Assembly (NCBI GenBank): GCA_040437565.1
Contig: JBDOQK010000061.1
Coordinates: forward strand, 1 to 64,000
Length of the DNA: 64,000 bases
Origin: Albugo candida
Lineage: Eukaryota; Oomycota; Peronosporomycetes; Albuginales
Direction of reading: 5' to 3'
Positions 1 through 11,946 of the stretch are shown piece by piece; within the stretch, counting starts at the first letter, position 1, and the number at the start of each line of letters is the position of its first letter. The notes under the pieces were generated by a model. That model ran no database searches. It was not told the DNA's origin and worked only from the letters and a program-made list of their open reading frames with translations. The translations under genes and the position numbers were made by a program.

Positions 1-3000
1 ATGATTTCGGTCACCTCCACCTCTGTGACTTTCACTTCCTCCACATCAGGTCGAATCTCCTCTTCAATCTCCTTCGTCGTTTTCTTTGGCGTCTTGGTCT
101 TCTTTTTCTTCTTCTTAGACACTGCTGTCTCTTCGATAGGGAAGCTTGGCACCTTTTCTAAACTGCTGTCACTACCAAAATCACGGTTTTGATGATAGGT
201 TGAGAGTGGCTGTTGTCGATACTGCAGGTCAAGGTGATCATGACTCTTGAAGCACTGTGCCGAACTCTCTGAATGCGGTATGGCAGTATTTTTAGTGTCT
301 TGGTATAATTTGTAATCTACATTTTGGATGATGGAATCGTCGTCCTCATCAGATTCGTATGCGAGAGCTTTGAATGCTGTGGCGTTCCATGATTGCTTTC
401 CATGTTTGGGCTTGACGCTAGTNNNNNNNNNNNNNNNNNNNNNNNNNNNNNNNNNNNNNNNNNNNNNNNNNNNNNNNNNNNNNNNNNNNNNNNNNNNNNN
501 NNNNNNNNNNNNNNNNNNNNNNGTCAAGGTGATCATGACTCTTGAAGCACTGTGCCGAACTCTCTGAATGCGGTATGGCAGTATTTTTAGTGTCTTGGTA
601 TAATTTGTAATCTACATTTTGGATGATGGAATCGTCGTCCTCATCAGATTCGTATGCGAGAGCTTTGAATGCTGTGGCGTTCCATGATTGCTTTCCATGT
701 TTGGGCTTGACGCTAGTATGTTTATCGTATCTGTCGTTTTTTGCAATGCTGGAAATACTGCTACGTGTAAAACTGCTACTATCGACCTTGTCATAATGTT
801 TAGCTGCCCAACGATCAATATCTTTCGGAGATTTTCTCTTCTTGCATTTGCAATTTCGTGTATGGTAAACATTCCATCCATCCTCCGCTAGGCTTCCGAC
901 TTTAGCTGAGTGATGCGAGTCACCATATTGAGATACTTCTGGTTGATTAGTGAATTCACGTTGCGCATTTTCGCTATCAGATTCGACTTGCTTTAATTCT
1001 GTTGTGGTCGATGATTCAGATGATGGAGCTATTCTGCCCATTGTTTTCGCAGAAGATTCTAAACACTCTGATTTCCAATCTGATTCTCCTTTGTCGATTC
1101 CATCCCCAATTGAAGAAGGTTTACTATTCACCACGTTTTGATGCAATTTGGTCGGCAGAGGCAATTCCGTGCCCTTTTGATGATCCCTCATAGGTAAGAT
1201 ATTGGCGGTTTTTGATTCGGGGGAATTTGGTGCATGATCAAACTCACGAGTCAGTTCTACTTGAACTGATTTGAGACTTTTTCGATCGGTTTTTGCGTGT
1301 GCCATCAAATGATCATTTTCCGGAAGCTCGACTTGCTCCATCGATTGAGTGCGTTTTTTGGAAAGGGATTTATGTTTTTGATCAGCAGTGATTGCATCGC
1401 TACTTTCCAATTCTCTGTGCTGCATAGCGCTACCTCCATGCTGATTCGCTCTTGAGGGAGTCTTCAAGCGATGTTTCGATTCTTCACCAACTACTTGGCC
1501 ACTTGATTGCGTACCGGAGAGAAGTAATTGACGTCGAGATTGACGTTTCTTGATAGGTAAATCTTCAGCCCCGCTCTTCCATGCGACCTGCGTTTTCAAA
1601 AACTCATTTAAAATTAGTACCCACTGCGAGTGACGGTCAGCTTGATTGTAATAGCGTGATGCTGAACCAACTTCACAAGAACGGATATGCCGAGAATTCC
1701 GCTCGATATCCTGTAAAGCTTTCAGAGTCCAGGAGGCACTTACCTTTTCGGTTGCGAGTGGCTGATCCACACATTCTTCCTTACCTTTTTCTTCAGTTGA
1801 CGTTGACGGCTGATTTTCCAAGCCAATTGCTTCAGGCTCCATTTCAGGTTCCAGCATTACGAGGGAAGTCGTGTCGCATTTAGTGGGCGTGAAATAGTTC
1901 TCAATCAGAACAAACTTGAGCTCGTTCTCATCACATTTTTCGTTCTGCGTGAGCGAATCGTCAACTTTGGTACTTTCGTCAATTGAAGTCTCTGTTTCGC
2001 ACGTAGAAACACATGTGCGTAATTGGACTCCCTGGGTATATGTTTCATAGGTCTTTGGACGCACATCGTCAAGTAAGTAGTACCATAAGCTCGAGCTGCC
2101 TTCCACCTCCATCCATGTTGACACATCTGATTGAGACCTTGCATAGGCGAGCAAATACGTCCTCAGATTTTCCAAGTTGGAACCACATATTTCCTGCGTA
2201 AAAGTTGTCGTACGCCACTGCCTGGAGGCGATAAAGTCACTTCTTAACGGAACTAGCTCCAAGTCACCACTATCTTTTTCGTCAATGTGAAAAGCTTGTT
2301 CCAAATTGTTTTCGTAGCATGCCAAAAGCATTTTTCCATCCAAACTGAGCCTTACTTTGGTGAAATGTAATCGCTCGCACTGCTCTTGAAGCGAGAATCC
2401 CTTCCATTTGTTGCATTCATGAGCCAAAGTGGTATCGTAATATGCTTTTTTACTAATTTCACCTGATTGATACCCAGCTCTACTCCTTTCGTGGAATGAC
2501 AATCTCTTGAGCTGATTACGAGCCCAAACCTTATTTTCGTTTTGAGACGAGCACATATAAGACCCTTCCTTGTTAAATAGCGCCATGTAGTATGATATTC
2601 TGTCGACGATTGCAGCACTCGATGAAACAAATGGCACATGAATACCACCATGAACTAGCTGCAAATCTACCATTTTTCTTTTCGATTGAAAGTGCCGATT
2701 GAGTAAGAATGCAGCCGCAAAAGATGAGTCGTAACCTCCAGCAACAAAACCTGCAACTGGATCTTTCAAATGTCGAGGGATATCCATCACGCCAACTCCA
2801 TACTTACGCCTTCTGATCAAAAACGTTACAGCATCGACAATAAATTCCAAAGTATGTCCATCTTTGGCAAGTACACTCGCTAGCTGATGTAGATAGACGA
2901 GATCACGGTCTCGTACGTCTTCTTTACCCATGTTGGTCTGATACGATTCCTTTCCATAGACGATCATCTGCACCTTGTATCCACTACACTTTGCTTGCTC

Positions 3001-3573
3001 GATAGCAATGCCAAAGTTCATTGAGTCCCCGACATTATTTTTCAAAATCACCAGACATCCTTTTGATCCCGTGATGACTTGAATCGCCTTGAAGATTTGC
3101 TGAGAGCTAGGAGAAGCAAGCAACTCCCCGCATACCGCACCTGTAAGCTTCCCGTAACCAACGTACAAAGCGTGCACGGGCTCTCGTCCCGTCATTCCAC
3201 CCGATAGTATCACAACTTGCTGATCTCGGGTTTCTTCATAACCAGCATACAGCACAGCATTACATCCTTCAACCAAGATAAGGTCGGGACGAGATCGAAC
3301 CAGATCTTGAAGCATACTTTCCACCACGTTCCCATTCCCTTGATCCAACACCAACTCTTTCAATTCCATGTTTTTCATTGCTTCGAGAGAAACACCAACT
3401 TTCAAAGTAGACCAACCAATTGTGTCAGATTTTGCATTATAGAAATCAATCATTTGCCAAATTTTATTTTTCGAATCTTGCTCGGACAGCTGCATACAAA
3501 GCAGAAGAGACATTTCGAAGCCAGAAAAAGAGCAGAATCCTTTTTTTACGCAAGTTTGATTCGAATGTTTCAA
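1..3573 (-). CDS. DhaK (DAK1)-like protein with long charged tail, 3' end off window
   Basis: The conserved part resembles the first half of the DhaK domain of dihydroxyacetone kinases. Seen from the first Met: GGMTGREP at residues 125-132 (family GGGSGHEP), VGYGKLTGAVCGE about 138-150, KNNVGDSMNF at 178-187 (family KNYTGDxLNF, keeping the Asp), and a His near 308 where the family has the substrate-binding His. The family His of the GGGSGHEP loop is Arg here, so kinase activity is doubtful. After about residue 480 the protein becomes low-complexity, with acidic and Lys/Arg stretches, and it stays open to the window edge with a run of Lys. The 100-N run and a 195-bp repeat at 228-422/523-717 break the frame artificially; collapsing the repeat restores it. 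The homologous part starts only near Met69 (position 3369), so the true start or a 5' intron is unsettled. The family call is fairly safe; the function is not. Confidence 0.7.
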
Positions 3574-3600
3574 ATTGATCTGTTTAGCGATTATCTAGAT

Positions 3601-3660
3601 CGACCGCTTTTCTCGTAAATAAAATGTTATGAGCTACTTTCTAATCACGAGAAAAGCGAT
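3601..3660. repeat. Inverted repeat upstream of the DhaK-like gene
   Basis: Arms GCTTTTCTCGT and ACGAGAAAAGC, extended by GATCG/CGATC, face each other across about 29 AT-rich bases just upstream of the start at 3573. It could form a hairpin or be a palindromic protein site. No factor is inferred. Confidence 0.45.
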
Positions 3661-4103
3661 CTCTTTTAGCTGACCGGCACTTTATAATAGAAGATGCATG
3701 CATAAGTAGCGCCCAAACCTTCTCCCATACGGCACCAGCTTTAGCAGCACTGCAGCACTTACAACTACAATAACATTCGGCACATGCTGCACGGCATGAC
3801 TCTTCTAATTATCTCGGCTGCATAGGATTGTCTATTCTTCAAGATTGCCATGATTCGGTTTGCTGAATACCCCATTAAGTTCAGTTCGCCTTTTTGCATC
3901 GGCATATATTGAAATACCAGTGATATAAACTGTTAGATGATAAAAGACGCTAATCATTATTCATATTATATCGACCAATGTGTGGAATGAATGACTATCG
4001 ATCTTGGTCAATGCTGGTGGGTTCACTCTTTACTAGTACTCACTCTTTGACTGTTTCATAAACTCGTAGCATGTTGAAGAAAGACTTTAGAATACCTCTT
4101 TTA
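3661..4103. other. Intergenic stretch, nothing recognised
   Basis: AT-rich sequence with only short ORFs. No homology, repeat family or splice-consistent exon chain was recognised. The 88-codon ORF at 4071-4337 has no recognisable family and runs into the duplicated tract. Confidence 0.4.
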
Positions 4104-5102
4104 GTACTTTTTGCATTGATGATACAAGTAGAGCATCGCTATAGAGAAAAGAATTTCTCTATTCTCGTTACACATCATGTCTACATGTACGCTCACTTAA
4201 TGTGTTACACAATGTGTCGTGAAAAGAAAATAGGTAGTCATTTTTATAGAATTTGTATGCTATCAAACCATTTTTTGTGGCCAATGCAGTTTAGAAGGCC
4301 TTTCAACGCACTCGAAAATCATGAACGTTCCAGCTAGACTCGTCGTGTCTGACAGTATACAATAATAGTGATACCGGTACGCACAATTACACACAAAAGA
4401 AATGCACTTCACGGGGTGGTAGTATTCAAGTGTTGCTTTTTTGGTGCAGACGCACTCACCTTCCTTTTCATTGCCTTTGATACCTGAATCATGCACTCGC
4501 GTCTACATCAGCCAATGAAGCTCGCAATTCTTTTAGTGCTTGTTCCAGAGTGGNNNNNNNNNNNNNNNNNNNNNNNNNNNNNNNNNNNNNNNNNNNNNNN
4601 NNNNNNNNNNNNNNNNNNNNNNNNNNNNNNNNNNNNNNNNNNNNNNNNNNNNNTACTTTTTGCATTGATGATACAAGTAGAGCATCGCTATAGAGAAAAG
4701 AATTTCTCTATTCTCGTTACACATCATGTCTACATGTACGCTCACTTAATGTGTTACACAATGTGTCGTGAAAAGAAAATAGGTAGTCATTTTTATAGAA
4801 TTTGTATGCTATCAAACCATTTTTTGTGGCCAATGCAGTTTAGAAGGCCTTTCAACGCACTCGAAAATCATGAACGTTCCAGCTAGACTCGTCGTGTCTG
4901 ACAGTATACAATAATAGTGATACCGGTACGCACAATTACACACAAAAGAAATGCACTTCACGGGGTGGTAGTATTCAAGTGTTGCTTTTTTGGTGCAGAC
5001 GCACTCACCTTCCTTTTCATTGCCTTTGATACCTGATCATGCACTCGCGTCTACATCAGCCAATGAAGCTCGCAATTCTTTTAGTGCTTGTTCCAGAGTG
5101 GC
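4104..5102. repeat. Direct repeat flanking a 100-N gap (contig overlap)
   Basis: Bases 4104-4553 recur at 4654-5102 around the N run 4554-4653. The copies differ by a single inserted A near 4487/5037. The copy structure and the fixed gap size point to overlapping contig ends that were not merged, not to a genomic duplication. The right copy holds the 3' end of the coiled-coil gene at 5037-5870. Confidence 0.8.
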
Positions 5103-5870
5103 TACGTCTTTCTCAACATTAGAAGAAGCTTCGACACCTCGACTGCCTGACTGCAGTCGATCAAGAACGGAAATAGCGCCATCGCGATTTTCACCAGCTT
5201 TCAATATGTTATCGTCCATCAATGCATCCGCACTCGATCGTCCAATCTTTGCTATCGGCGAAATGAAGTCTCTCTCGTACCGACGACACAAACGCTCAAT
5301 AGATTCGGTATACGTCGCTGCTTGGTCTAAATCATGCTCAAATGTTCTTGATACTGTCGACGTCTCATATGTCAACAGTTGAGATCGCAGATCATCAGCT
5401 ACCTTTTGCTCGTCCCGCAACTGACTCGCAACAGCCACGAGCTCAGCACGAGCTCGAATTGTGTCGGCTTTGCATTGTCGGATGATTGCTTCGTACTGCT
5501 GTAACTTGGTATTTGACTTCACTAGGTCTTGACGCAGAACGTCGTTCTCTTGGGTAAGATCAGAAACTTGTGATTCCAAATCAAGCACCTGGTGTGATGA
5601 AATAGAAGATTGCAGCAAATTTGATGAAAGAAGTGACTGTGCTTCCGCGGACTGCGTGTCGCATGATTGTCCCTGGTAGCACTGAAACTGCTCAATTGTA
5701 GTTTGTAGTGATCGAGCCAGTGCTCGGAGTGCCACCATGTCCTGCTGTTGACGCTCATTTCTTGGTGATGTCCTGTCGCATGAAGACCGTTCTGATTCAA
5801 CCTCTGAATCCTTTGTATGATGTTCGTTTTTTCTGCTTTTATATCGTATCTTTCCGAGTCTTCGGGACAT
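5037..5870 (-). CDS. Coiled-coil protein, 277 aa, function unknown
   Basis: A single open exon of 277 codons. The first 45 residues are basic and Ser/Arg-rich. From about residue 90 to 175 there is a heptad-like pattern rich in Leu, Gln, Glu and Lys, typical of a coiled coil, and a second helical stretch lies near the C-terminus (VEKDVATLEQALKELRASL). No catalytic motif is seen. The stop falls inside the right copy of the contig-overlap repeat; the left copy carries the same stop. A centrosomal, tethering or cytoskeletal role would fit such a protein but is speculation. The start at 5870 is the only in-frame ATG before the basic region. Confidence 0.6.
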   Translation of the reverse strand: MSRRLGKIRYKSRKNEHHTKDSEVESERSSCDRTSPRNERQQQDMVALRALARSLQTTIEQFQCYQGQSCDTQSAEAQSLLSSNLLQSSISSHQVLDLESQVSDLTQENDVLRQDLVKSNTKLQQYEAIIRQCKADTIRARAELVAVASQLRDEQKVADDLRSQLLTYETSTVSRTFEHDLDQAATYTESIERLCRRYERDFISPIAKIGRSSADALMDDNILKAGENRDGAISVLDRLQSGSRGVEASSNVEKDVATLEQALKELRASLADVDASA

Positions 5871-6008
5871 TGCCCTGCCACATTTAATTTCAAATATAGC
5901 CTTAATGGNNNNNNNNNNNNNNNNNNNNNNNNNNNNNNNNNNNNNNNNNNNNNNNNNNNNNNNNNNNNNNNNNNNNNNNNNNNNNNNNNNNNNNNNNNNN
6001 NNNNNNNN

Positions 6009-6132
6009 TCAGTCAATTGCGTATGCATCGTCTATTCATCCTCTAAGAAACATTGAAGAAATAATTTACGATTTTCCGGGTCTGGATCAGGAGGAAAGGT
6101 CTATCATCATGCAAACTATCCACAATATCTAA
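6009..6132 (+). CDS. 3' end of an unknown protein, 5' part in gap
   Basis: Directly after the N run 5909-6008 an open frame of about 40 codons ends at a stop at 6130-6132. The peptide has natural-looking composition (RNIEEIIYDFPGLDQEERS) and looks like a C-terminus rather than a random ORF. The rest would lie in the gap. This gap has no repeat at its flanks, so real sequence is missing. No family is recognised. Confidence 0.35.
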
Positions 6133-6690
6133 ATGAAATTGGATATATATAATACGTCTTGTCTCGGAGAGAAAGCTCATGATAGATCGAACACAAGCGA
6201 GGATACCACATCACTAAGATAATACCTTCAGCAGCGGAATGATTGCATTTCAGCCGTTGCAATAATGGTACGATGGTATTACTTAATATGAATTGAAAGT
6301 CGAGTGGTTTGAAGTTAAATGGTAGCATCGGGTGCTAATTGAATGTGGTAGGTGTGACCGAAATCAACATCGTTCATTACACAAGACACGCCCCGTGTTC
6401 ATCGTAAAGAATCTAGCAGCAAGATCTCATCACTTACAAGGTGATTTCAAAGTTAGATGTACTCAACACCTGCTACCGGGGCTTGCAGTGTACAAATCCA
6501 CATTAGTTGCTTCTTCAAAGAGAACATCGGTTTGAGTTGCAAGTTCGATTTTTGCAATTACGTATTATATGCAGCTCTATCACTCTTGAGGCTATGCTAT
6601 CGCCAAGTGACGTAATGGTATCTCACATGTTCTGAGACGATCTTCTTGGTCAGTGTGCGGCAATTACATGATGGTGTAGCAACTGGTCTA

Positions 6691-7032
6691 CTACGCATAA
6701 CTCTGTGGCGCAAAATAGTAATCGCCCATGGCGAGAACGCTCCTAGTATCCCACCTACATGCAGTTGCACATGCATCTATCCTATCCCCATAATTCAATA
6801 CTGCAAAAGCTAGCGCGATGGGCTTATCAAGTGACGTATGGATATGATATAGCTGATTTTCCACATCCCAGCGACGAAATCCTAGAATGTCAATAACACT
6901 GAATGGCAATGAGAACATTTCGAAGATAAAAAACAGCTGATCGTTGAAAAGTACAAAATGTTTAGTATAGAAATTGATGTCTACAGCGCGCTTAGCGTAT
7001 AGATAGTAGTACTTAGATCTTCGATGCTCCAA
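6691..7032 (-). CDS. Possible exon or decayed gene, 113 codons open
   Basis: An uninterrupted minus-strand frame without an upstream ATG; the open frame begins at a TTG. Composition is protein-like, with hydrophobic stretches and a WDVENQLYHIHTS segment, but no family is recognised. It could be an internal or terminal exon of a gene whose other exons I could not place, or a relic. The sequence from 6133 to 6690 holds no convincing exon. Confidence 0.25.
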   Translation of the reverse strand: MEHRRSKYYYLYAKRAVDINFYTKHFVLFNDQLFFIFEMFSLPFSVIDILGFRRWDVENQLYHIHTSLDKPIALAFAVLNYGDRIDACATACRWDTRSVLAMGDYYFAPQSYA

Positions 7033-7380
7033 TCATTTCTCACCTACGTCATTCTTGAGACACCTTTCCGGTATCCTAATGCGCGCAAGTAAACTAGAAA
7101 TATGCATGTAGCGATCAACACGTAGTGATGACAAAATACAACCTTTACTCACATTTTAACTGCGTCATCGCATGCTTTTTAATAGACTGTCATGCTTCAT
7201 CTATGATTTTGGATCCCCTCCCATGAAGCTCTTTGTTCCAGAAGGGTCATTACGTATCGCTTTTTATTCGAGAAAAAACCAACCGAAAAAGACCTGAGCG
7301 AAATGAGACTGAGATTATTGTATCTTATGATTGTCTTTACTATGCAGGGCAAATAACATCACGACCAGGCCAGTAACGAC

Positions 7381-7800
7381 CTACGCATTGAGCAATGATA
7401 GATTTATCGATAGATTTAAAATAAGATTTTCATTATAGGATTGCGATCGCTTGTCAACCGAATCGGTTGATGGTCTTTCGGTGGGATAACTTGTAGAACA
7501 CTTATGATGTTTTCTTGCATGATAAGCGATGTATTGAACTGGTGGAAGCGGATAAATTGATGATAGCTCAGGAGCTGCTACCACGGAGAGGGCTCTATAC
7601 GTCTCTAGATTCATACCTAAAGCACTACCACGAATTCTCAGCACCGCTCGAGCCTATGGGGAGTGGGTAATCATGTACGTGGTACGCTTGACGAGTACGG
7701 ATTCAGTCAATATATTCTTGACGACGATTGCAGAGATATATGTTCCAATTCTGCTTGTTTGCGAGAAAAAAAGCCCAGCCGAGTTACACTGCAATCATCA
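7381..7800 (-). CDS. Unresolved multi-exon candidate
   Basis: Two open segments, about 7714-7790 and 7381-7649, can be joined by a 39-nt GT-AG intron at about 7650-7690. They encode a peptide with segments SRIGTYISAIVVKN and AVLRIRGSALGMNLETYRAL. It looks protein-like but no family is certain, the 5' start is not found, and a competing frame is also open in the upper exon. Treat as a lead, not a gene model. Confidence 0.25.
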
Positions 7801-7899
7801 GAGCTTGTACACTCACTTAAGAATCTACATCGATGACTCTCAATGAAACTTACATGGAGATCATACAGATGCCGTCAATTTGGAGTGCATATGAAGTAA

Positions 7900-10115
7900 T
7901 TTTAGTATGTGAGTAGCTTTTATCCAGAACCTAAGACGAAAAACGAAAACGAGGAAAGAGCTTTTTTCTTAAAGGAAGTCGGACCTTGCTGACATGTGAA
8001 TGATCTTAATGGAATAATTCAAAGCTTCCACATTGCGACCAATACATTTTGAAATAGCATACGCAGCGGTATGCAATCATCAGTGAAAAAAAAGGAGAAT
8101 TCTATGCCCAGTTTAGCTCAGGGGAGAGGAAGTGATCTCCTATCCTTCAGACTTCCTTTTTGTTTTGTAAGCACGATTTATTCGAATCGCAAGTGTAACA
8201 AAGCATATTTTACGGGTGCATCCATCCTTAACATCATCCGATTTGAAGAACGATAGCGCTAAACTTTGTAAGATCCGATGTCGTATTTGACGTCTTGTCA
8301 TGGATTACACAATGCGAATTTGACATGAAAGATGGTCACATATGTAGCTGTACAAATTTCCATTCATTGTTGATTGTATGATCATCGCCACTGCATCCAC
8401 TAACAGAAGGTCGAGAATGCTCCAAGTGCTTGAACCGTATGTGGTACGTGTGATTTCCAGCAAAGATAGACACGAACGAGCTGAGTTATGATACCTTCGA
8501 TGTGTTCAAGAGCGAGGATTGAATTACGGCACGAAATACCGTCCGCATCATCAGACAATGGAGAACAAGCTGAAGAATTCAGCCGATTTTTTTCAAATAA
8601 GTGAGCTATTTCCAACAAAGTCTTATGACGGACACGAACTTTTTACAACTCAGTGAAAATTTTTGCTATCCGATGTCCATAATCACTTTGTAACGATCGC
8701 AACAATCATCGCAATCACGCAAACCTGCTCGAATCTTTATCAGGACGAGACTCAAGCCACAAGATAAAATTCACAACCAACGAGATTTTCTTATTTTTTT
8801 GGAAATATTTTTTTGCACTCAAGAAAGCTTAGTAAGCTTTTAGCTTTCCAAGGCTTTTAGCTTGATGAAGACTTTGAAATAGTCGAAATCTGACATCATC
8901 ATTTTTTTGGGTTGTGCACCTTGGAAAACGCGAGAGCTAAAGTCGGTATGGGCAGCATGGAAGCACAACAACATAATAGCTATTCGTGCATCTGCAGGAT
9001 ACATCGAATCTCAATCGCGATGAGCACTTCAAAGGTAGTGTACTCAGCAAGATCGGCGAATTGTCCCAACTCGACCGACGAATTTGTACAGGCTCAGAAT
9101 TATATCATGGAGGTGTGTTCCAAGCAAATTGAGATCAGGACTTACATTTGAAAAATTGAATTCAAGAAACATGTGCAAACATCTTAACAAAAAGCAGATT
9201 AGACGGTACGGGAAGATAGATTTTATCATCGCCATGAATTTTTTCTATTCTTTACGGGAGTTTTCGAAGTGACTAAATATAGTAGCGAAGCGAATACAGT
9301 GATAACTCGATGCTCAATCAATAAAAGTTTACAGCCTTAAAAAGTCAGTTGAGTAGTCCGACTTGGAAAGTAAAAAAGTGTTCGTCTCCTCTGGAAGCCA
9401 TCATAGACAAGATTTTGTGATGTTGATCTGAAGCAAAAAGACACTTGAGTCACTTACAGATCAAAGGTTTTCTCCACTGCATAATGCCAGTGTTTGTAGA
9501 CGATGATTCAGTATCATAACAGAAGTCAGGCATGATCTACCATACTAAAGATATGTTATAGAACACAAGCTACCCCGAGTCACATGTTTGACGACATCAT
9601 CATCTCAAGCGTCGTTCTTTCGAACATGATCAGCTCAAGACATTTATTACCTGATCTTCAATTTGCTCTGAAAACATCTTGTCAATTCTACCAATGATGA
9701 GCGCCCGAATTGAACCGTCGCAAGAAAAGCTGGACGGCATGATGAAATACATCAGCGCGAGTAGCTTCAACGCATTTCATGGAAGAACACAATCCCTTCA
9801 ATACGTCGCCAATATCTGAAGTCCACAGCTAAATCTGCTACCAAGTTCCAAGCGCAAATCTATTGTAACTGTTGGTTGTCAAAAGTTTCTGTAAGCCGTG
9901 CGATGTATATGTGACAAAAAATCTACCGACTTATTTGCCGACGCATCAATTTGTCGTCTCCCTGTGGATAAGAGAGTCTCATGAGGTAAGAGCAGCTAGT
10001 TCACGTAACCGATTTCCTTACTTGGACATCAGCTAAATATAACAGGTAACGTCAATCATATCGGTTACGATCGCTGTGGTCTTCCCTTCAGTCAAACATT
10101 TATCTTCTCGTAAAC
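7900..10115. other. Sparse region, no resolved gene
   Basis: Only short ORFs. A minus-strand segment around 9650-9790 (with SFSCDGSIRALIIGRIDKMFSEQIEDQ-like coding, ending at a GTAATA donor) is the one protein-like stretch, but it overlaps a second open frame and no partner exon was fixed. No repeats or RNA genes were recognised. Confidence 0.3.
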
Positions 10116-10403
10116 ATGCGATCAGGTCAACGAGTCGTTCAATCTGCTATCAAACGATGGCTAGGAGACCCAGGAACGTATCCGATCATCGTTGTTTGTG
10201 GTTTTGCCGGTGCCTTATGTACTTATCAGTGTGGGCGCTATTTGTTTGGACATCCAGACATTTCGTGGAACAAAACTTCTCGTAATAATACTCTCAAGCA
10301 TGATCCAGAGGTCGGTGAAAAGTGGCAGTCTCATCGCGTTGGTATAGCTACAATCAGGAAAAACGCTGTAAATGAAGCTAAAGGGCTTTACAAAGAAGAA
10401 TAA
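10116..10403 (+). CDS. MLRQ/B12D (NDUFA4-like) small mitochondrial inner-membrane subunit
   Basis: A 95-residue intronless protein. Residues about 18-25 hold WLGDPGTYPI, followed by one hydrophobic segment (IIVVCGFAGALCTYQCGRYLF) and then HPDISWNKTSR. The arrangement of a short N-terminus, a single membrane span with small residues, then N/H-P-D-x-x-W-N/D is typical of the MLRQ/B12D family of respiratory-chain subunits, which in animals includes NDUFA4. The likely site is the inner mitochondrial membrane. The ATG at 10116 lies just upstream of the conserved part. The C-terminal tail after the motif is basic. It stands alone, with no close neighbour. The family call is good; whether it serves complex I or IV is not shown by the sequence. 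Confidence 0.75.
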   Translation: MRSGQRVVQSAIKRWLGDPGTYPIIVVCGFAGALCTYQCGRYLFGHPDISWNKTSRNNTLKHDPEVGEKWQSHRVGIATIRKNAVNEAKGLYKEE

Positions 10404-11451
10404 AGTGATCAAGCGGTATTTTCCTCCATTCACAACGGTATAGTGGATTTGCATCGAAATTTGAGGTCAGAAGATGCCTTTGAAGCGTCAAGTAATAGAC
10501 TACCTGAAGATTAATACAGCAGTCTTGCTTATTTTACCTTTGTACAAGTTCTTGGAATTTCACTCCGACTAATCCGCAATGAGGCCAACCTTTTGTGGCG
10601 GGTATACGCATCGATTGATTGACAGCTGTTCGCACGGTGGCTACTCTACTTCCTCTCAATGTGGAAATGCATGCCAGCTTCACTCTGATGCTTGGATAAA
10701 GCTGGTGCTGCTACTTGCTACAAGTAAAGTACTCATCGATTTATCGCTATTACTCCAAACAACTGATACAAGCCCTGCAGATTTACAACCAGAGAATACT
10801 CTCACGCGTATCAATATGCTACTGTCACTATCAGAATTTTTCTTTTGTCATCGTTGTTGACAAGCTCCCAGTCCGGTAGCGAATGTATATGACGATTCAC
10901 CAAATACATCACTGGACGACATCGGGTATGCAGTGCGACTTTTTGAGCGACATTGCAAATATAAAACCGCATTGTGAAATCAAACATATATGAAAAAAGG
11001 CTTTGCTTGAGGAATTGTTTGCAACGCTCTGCGCATATGCCACAATCATGTGCGTATGCGTAGTGTCATACTACGGTAAGTATGGCGAAAAGCAATTTTC
11101 ACCGATGCTATTGAGTAGCTGCTGTACTATTTACAGTTGAGTCATGCAACTACACTTAAGGGCTCAACAGCTTGTGTCGGACCCAAAGCCGCCGTATTGC
11201 ACGTCTCGATATATCCATAACTAGTATAATAATATCAGTCCGGAATTATTTGATAACGAGCCAGCCAAACACTTGTCAGATATTCAGGGTGGATGTAAGC
11301 AATCTGCTTTCGAGTGCATATCTCAGATCAAACAGATTTTTGTTGCATAAAGATCTGCAGCACTGACATCTATCTCTTCAGCAAAATGGCGTAAAAAATC
11401 AAGATTGCTCTGGCTCATCGTAAAGTGAGACCGATTAAATGTGCTTCATAA
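10404..11451. other. Intergenic, one weak ORF
   Basis: The ORF at 10579-10860 (93 codons from a real ATG, Cys/Ser-rich start, hydrophobic middle) has no recognised family. The rest shows no supported feature. Confidence 0.25.
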
Positions 11452-11697
11452 TCAACAGCTTGGTGCTAGCGGGTTCATGAAAAATTTCATCACTTCGGAG
11501 CAATGATAATTCTTCATGTAGCACATTCTGAAAAATAAATGAGGATAATTCTGTGGAATTGATGAGATGTACGAATCAAAGTGACTTTTTAGACACGGCA
11601 AAAAGTAGTTAAGACCATCGGCTAAATGCAATCTCATGACCCCTCTTTGACCGTGAAGTTGAAAAAGTTTGAACAAATCTGTGTTGTGCAATCCCAT
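11452..11697 (-). CDS. Small hypothetical protein, one possible 45-nt intron
   Basis: Begins with an ATG at 11697 and is open for 81 codons. A GTACAT...TTCAG intron of 45 nt (multiple of three) would remove the less protein-like part and give about 66 residues ending FMNPLAPSC. Residues 1-40 look natural (VMRLHLADGLNYFLPCLKSHF). No family is recognised. It lies downstream of the SMYD-type gene on the same strand. Confidence 0.3.
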   Translation of the reverse strand: MGLHNTDLFKLFQLHGQRGVMRLHLADGLNYFLPCLKSHFDSYISSIPQNYPHLFFRMCYMKNYHCSEVMKFFMNPLAPSC

Positions 11698-11946
11698 GAA
11701 AAGTGATCGGTATTTCTAAGAATCCCTTATCCACGAATCGTGGATTGATTGTTGAATGGCACACGTGTTTCCTATCACACGCACTGGGTCCTATCCTATT
11801 TTGCTTGGATGTAGTGTCTAGTAATAGTGGAACAGCTAGAACTGAAAGTCATTACAAAGCACCACCATTTTTCTAATCAATCATGGCTTTCTGACCCTAT
11901 CGTAGTAAGGCTGACTGATCGTTGAGAAGCCATGTAAATCTCGACG

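Noticed and set aside
4071-4886. Two paralogous small genes in tandem
   Set aside because: The second copy is the right-hand contig overlap of the same DNA; coding status of the ORF itself is unsupported.
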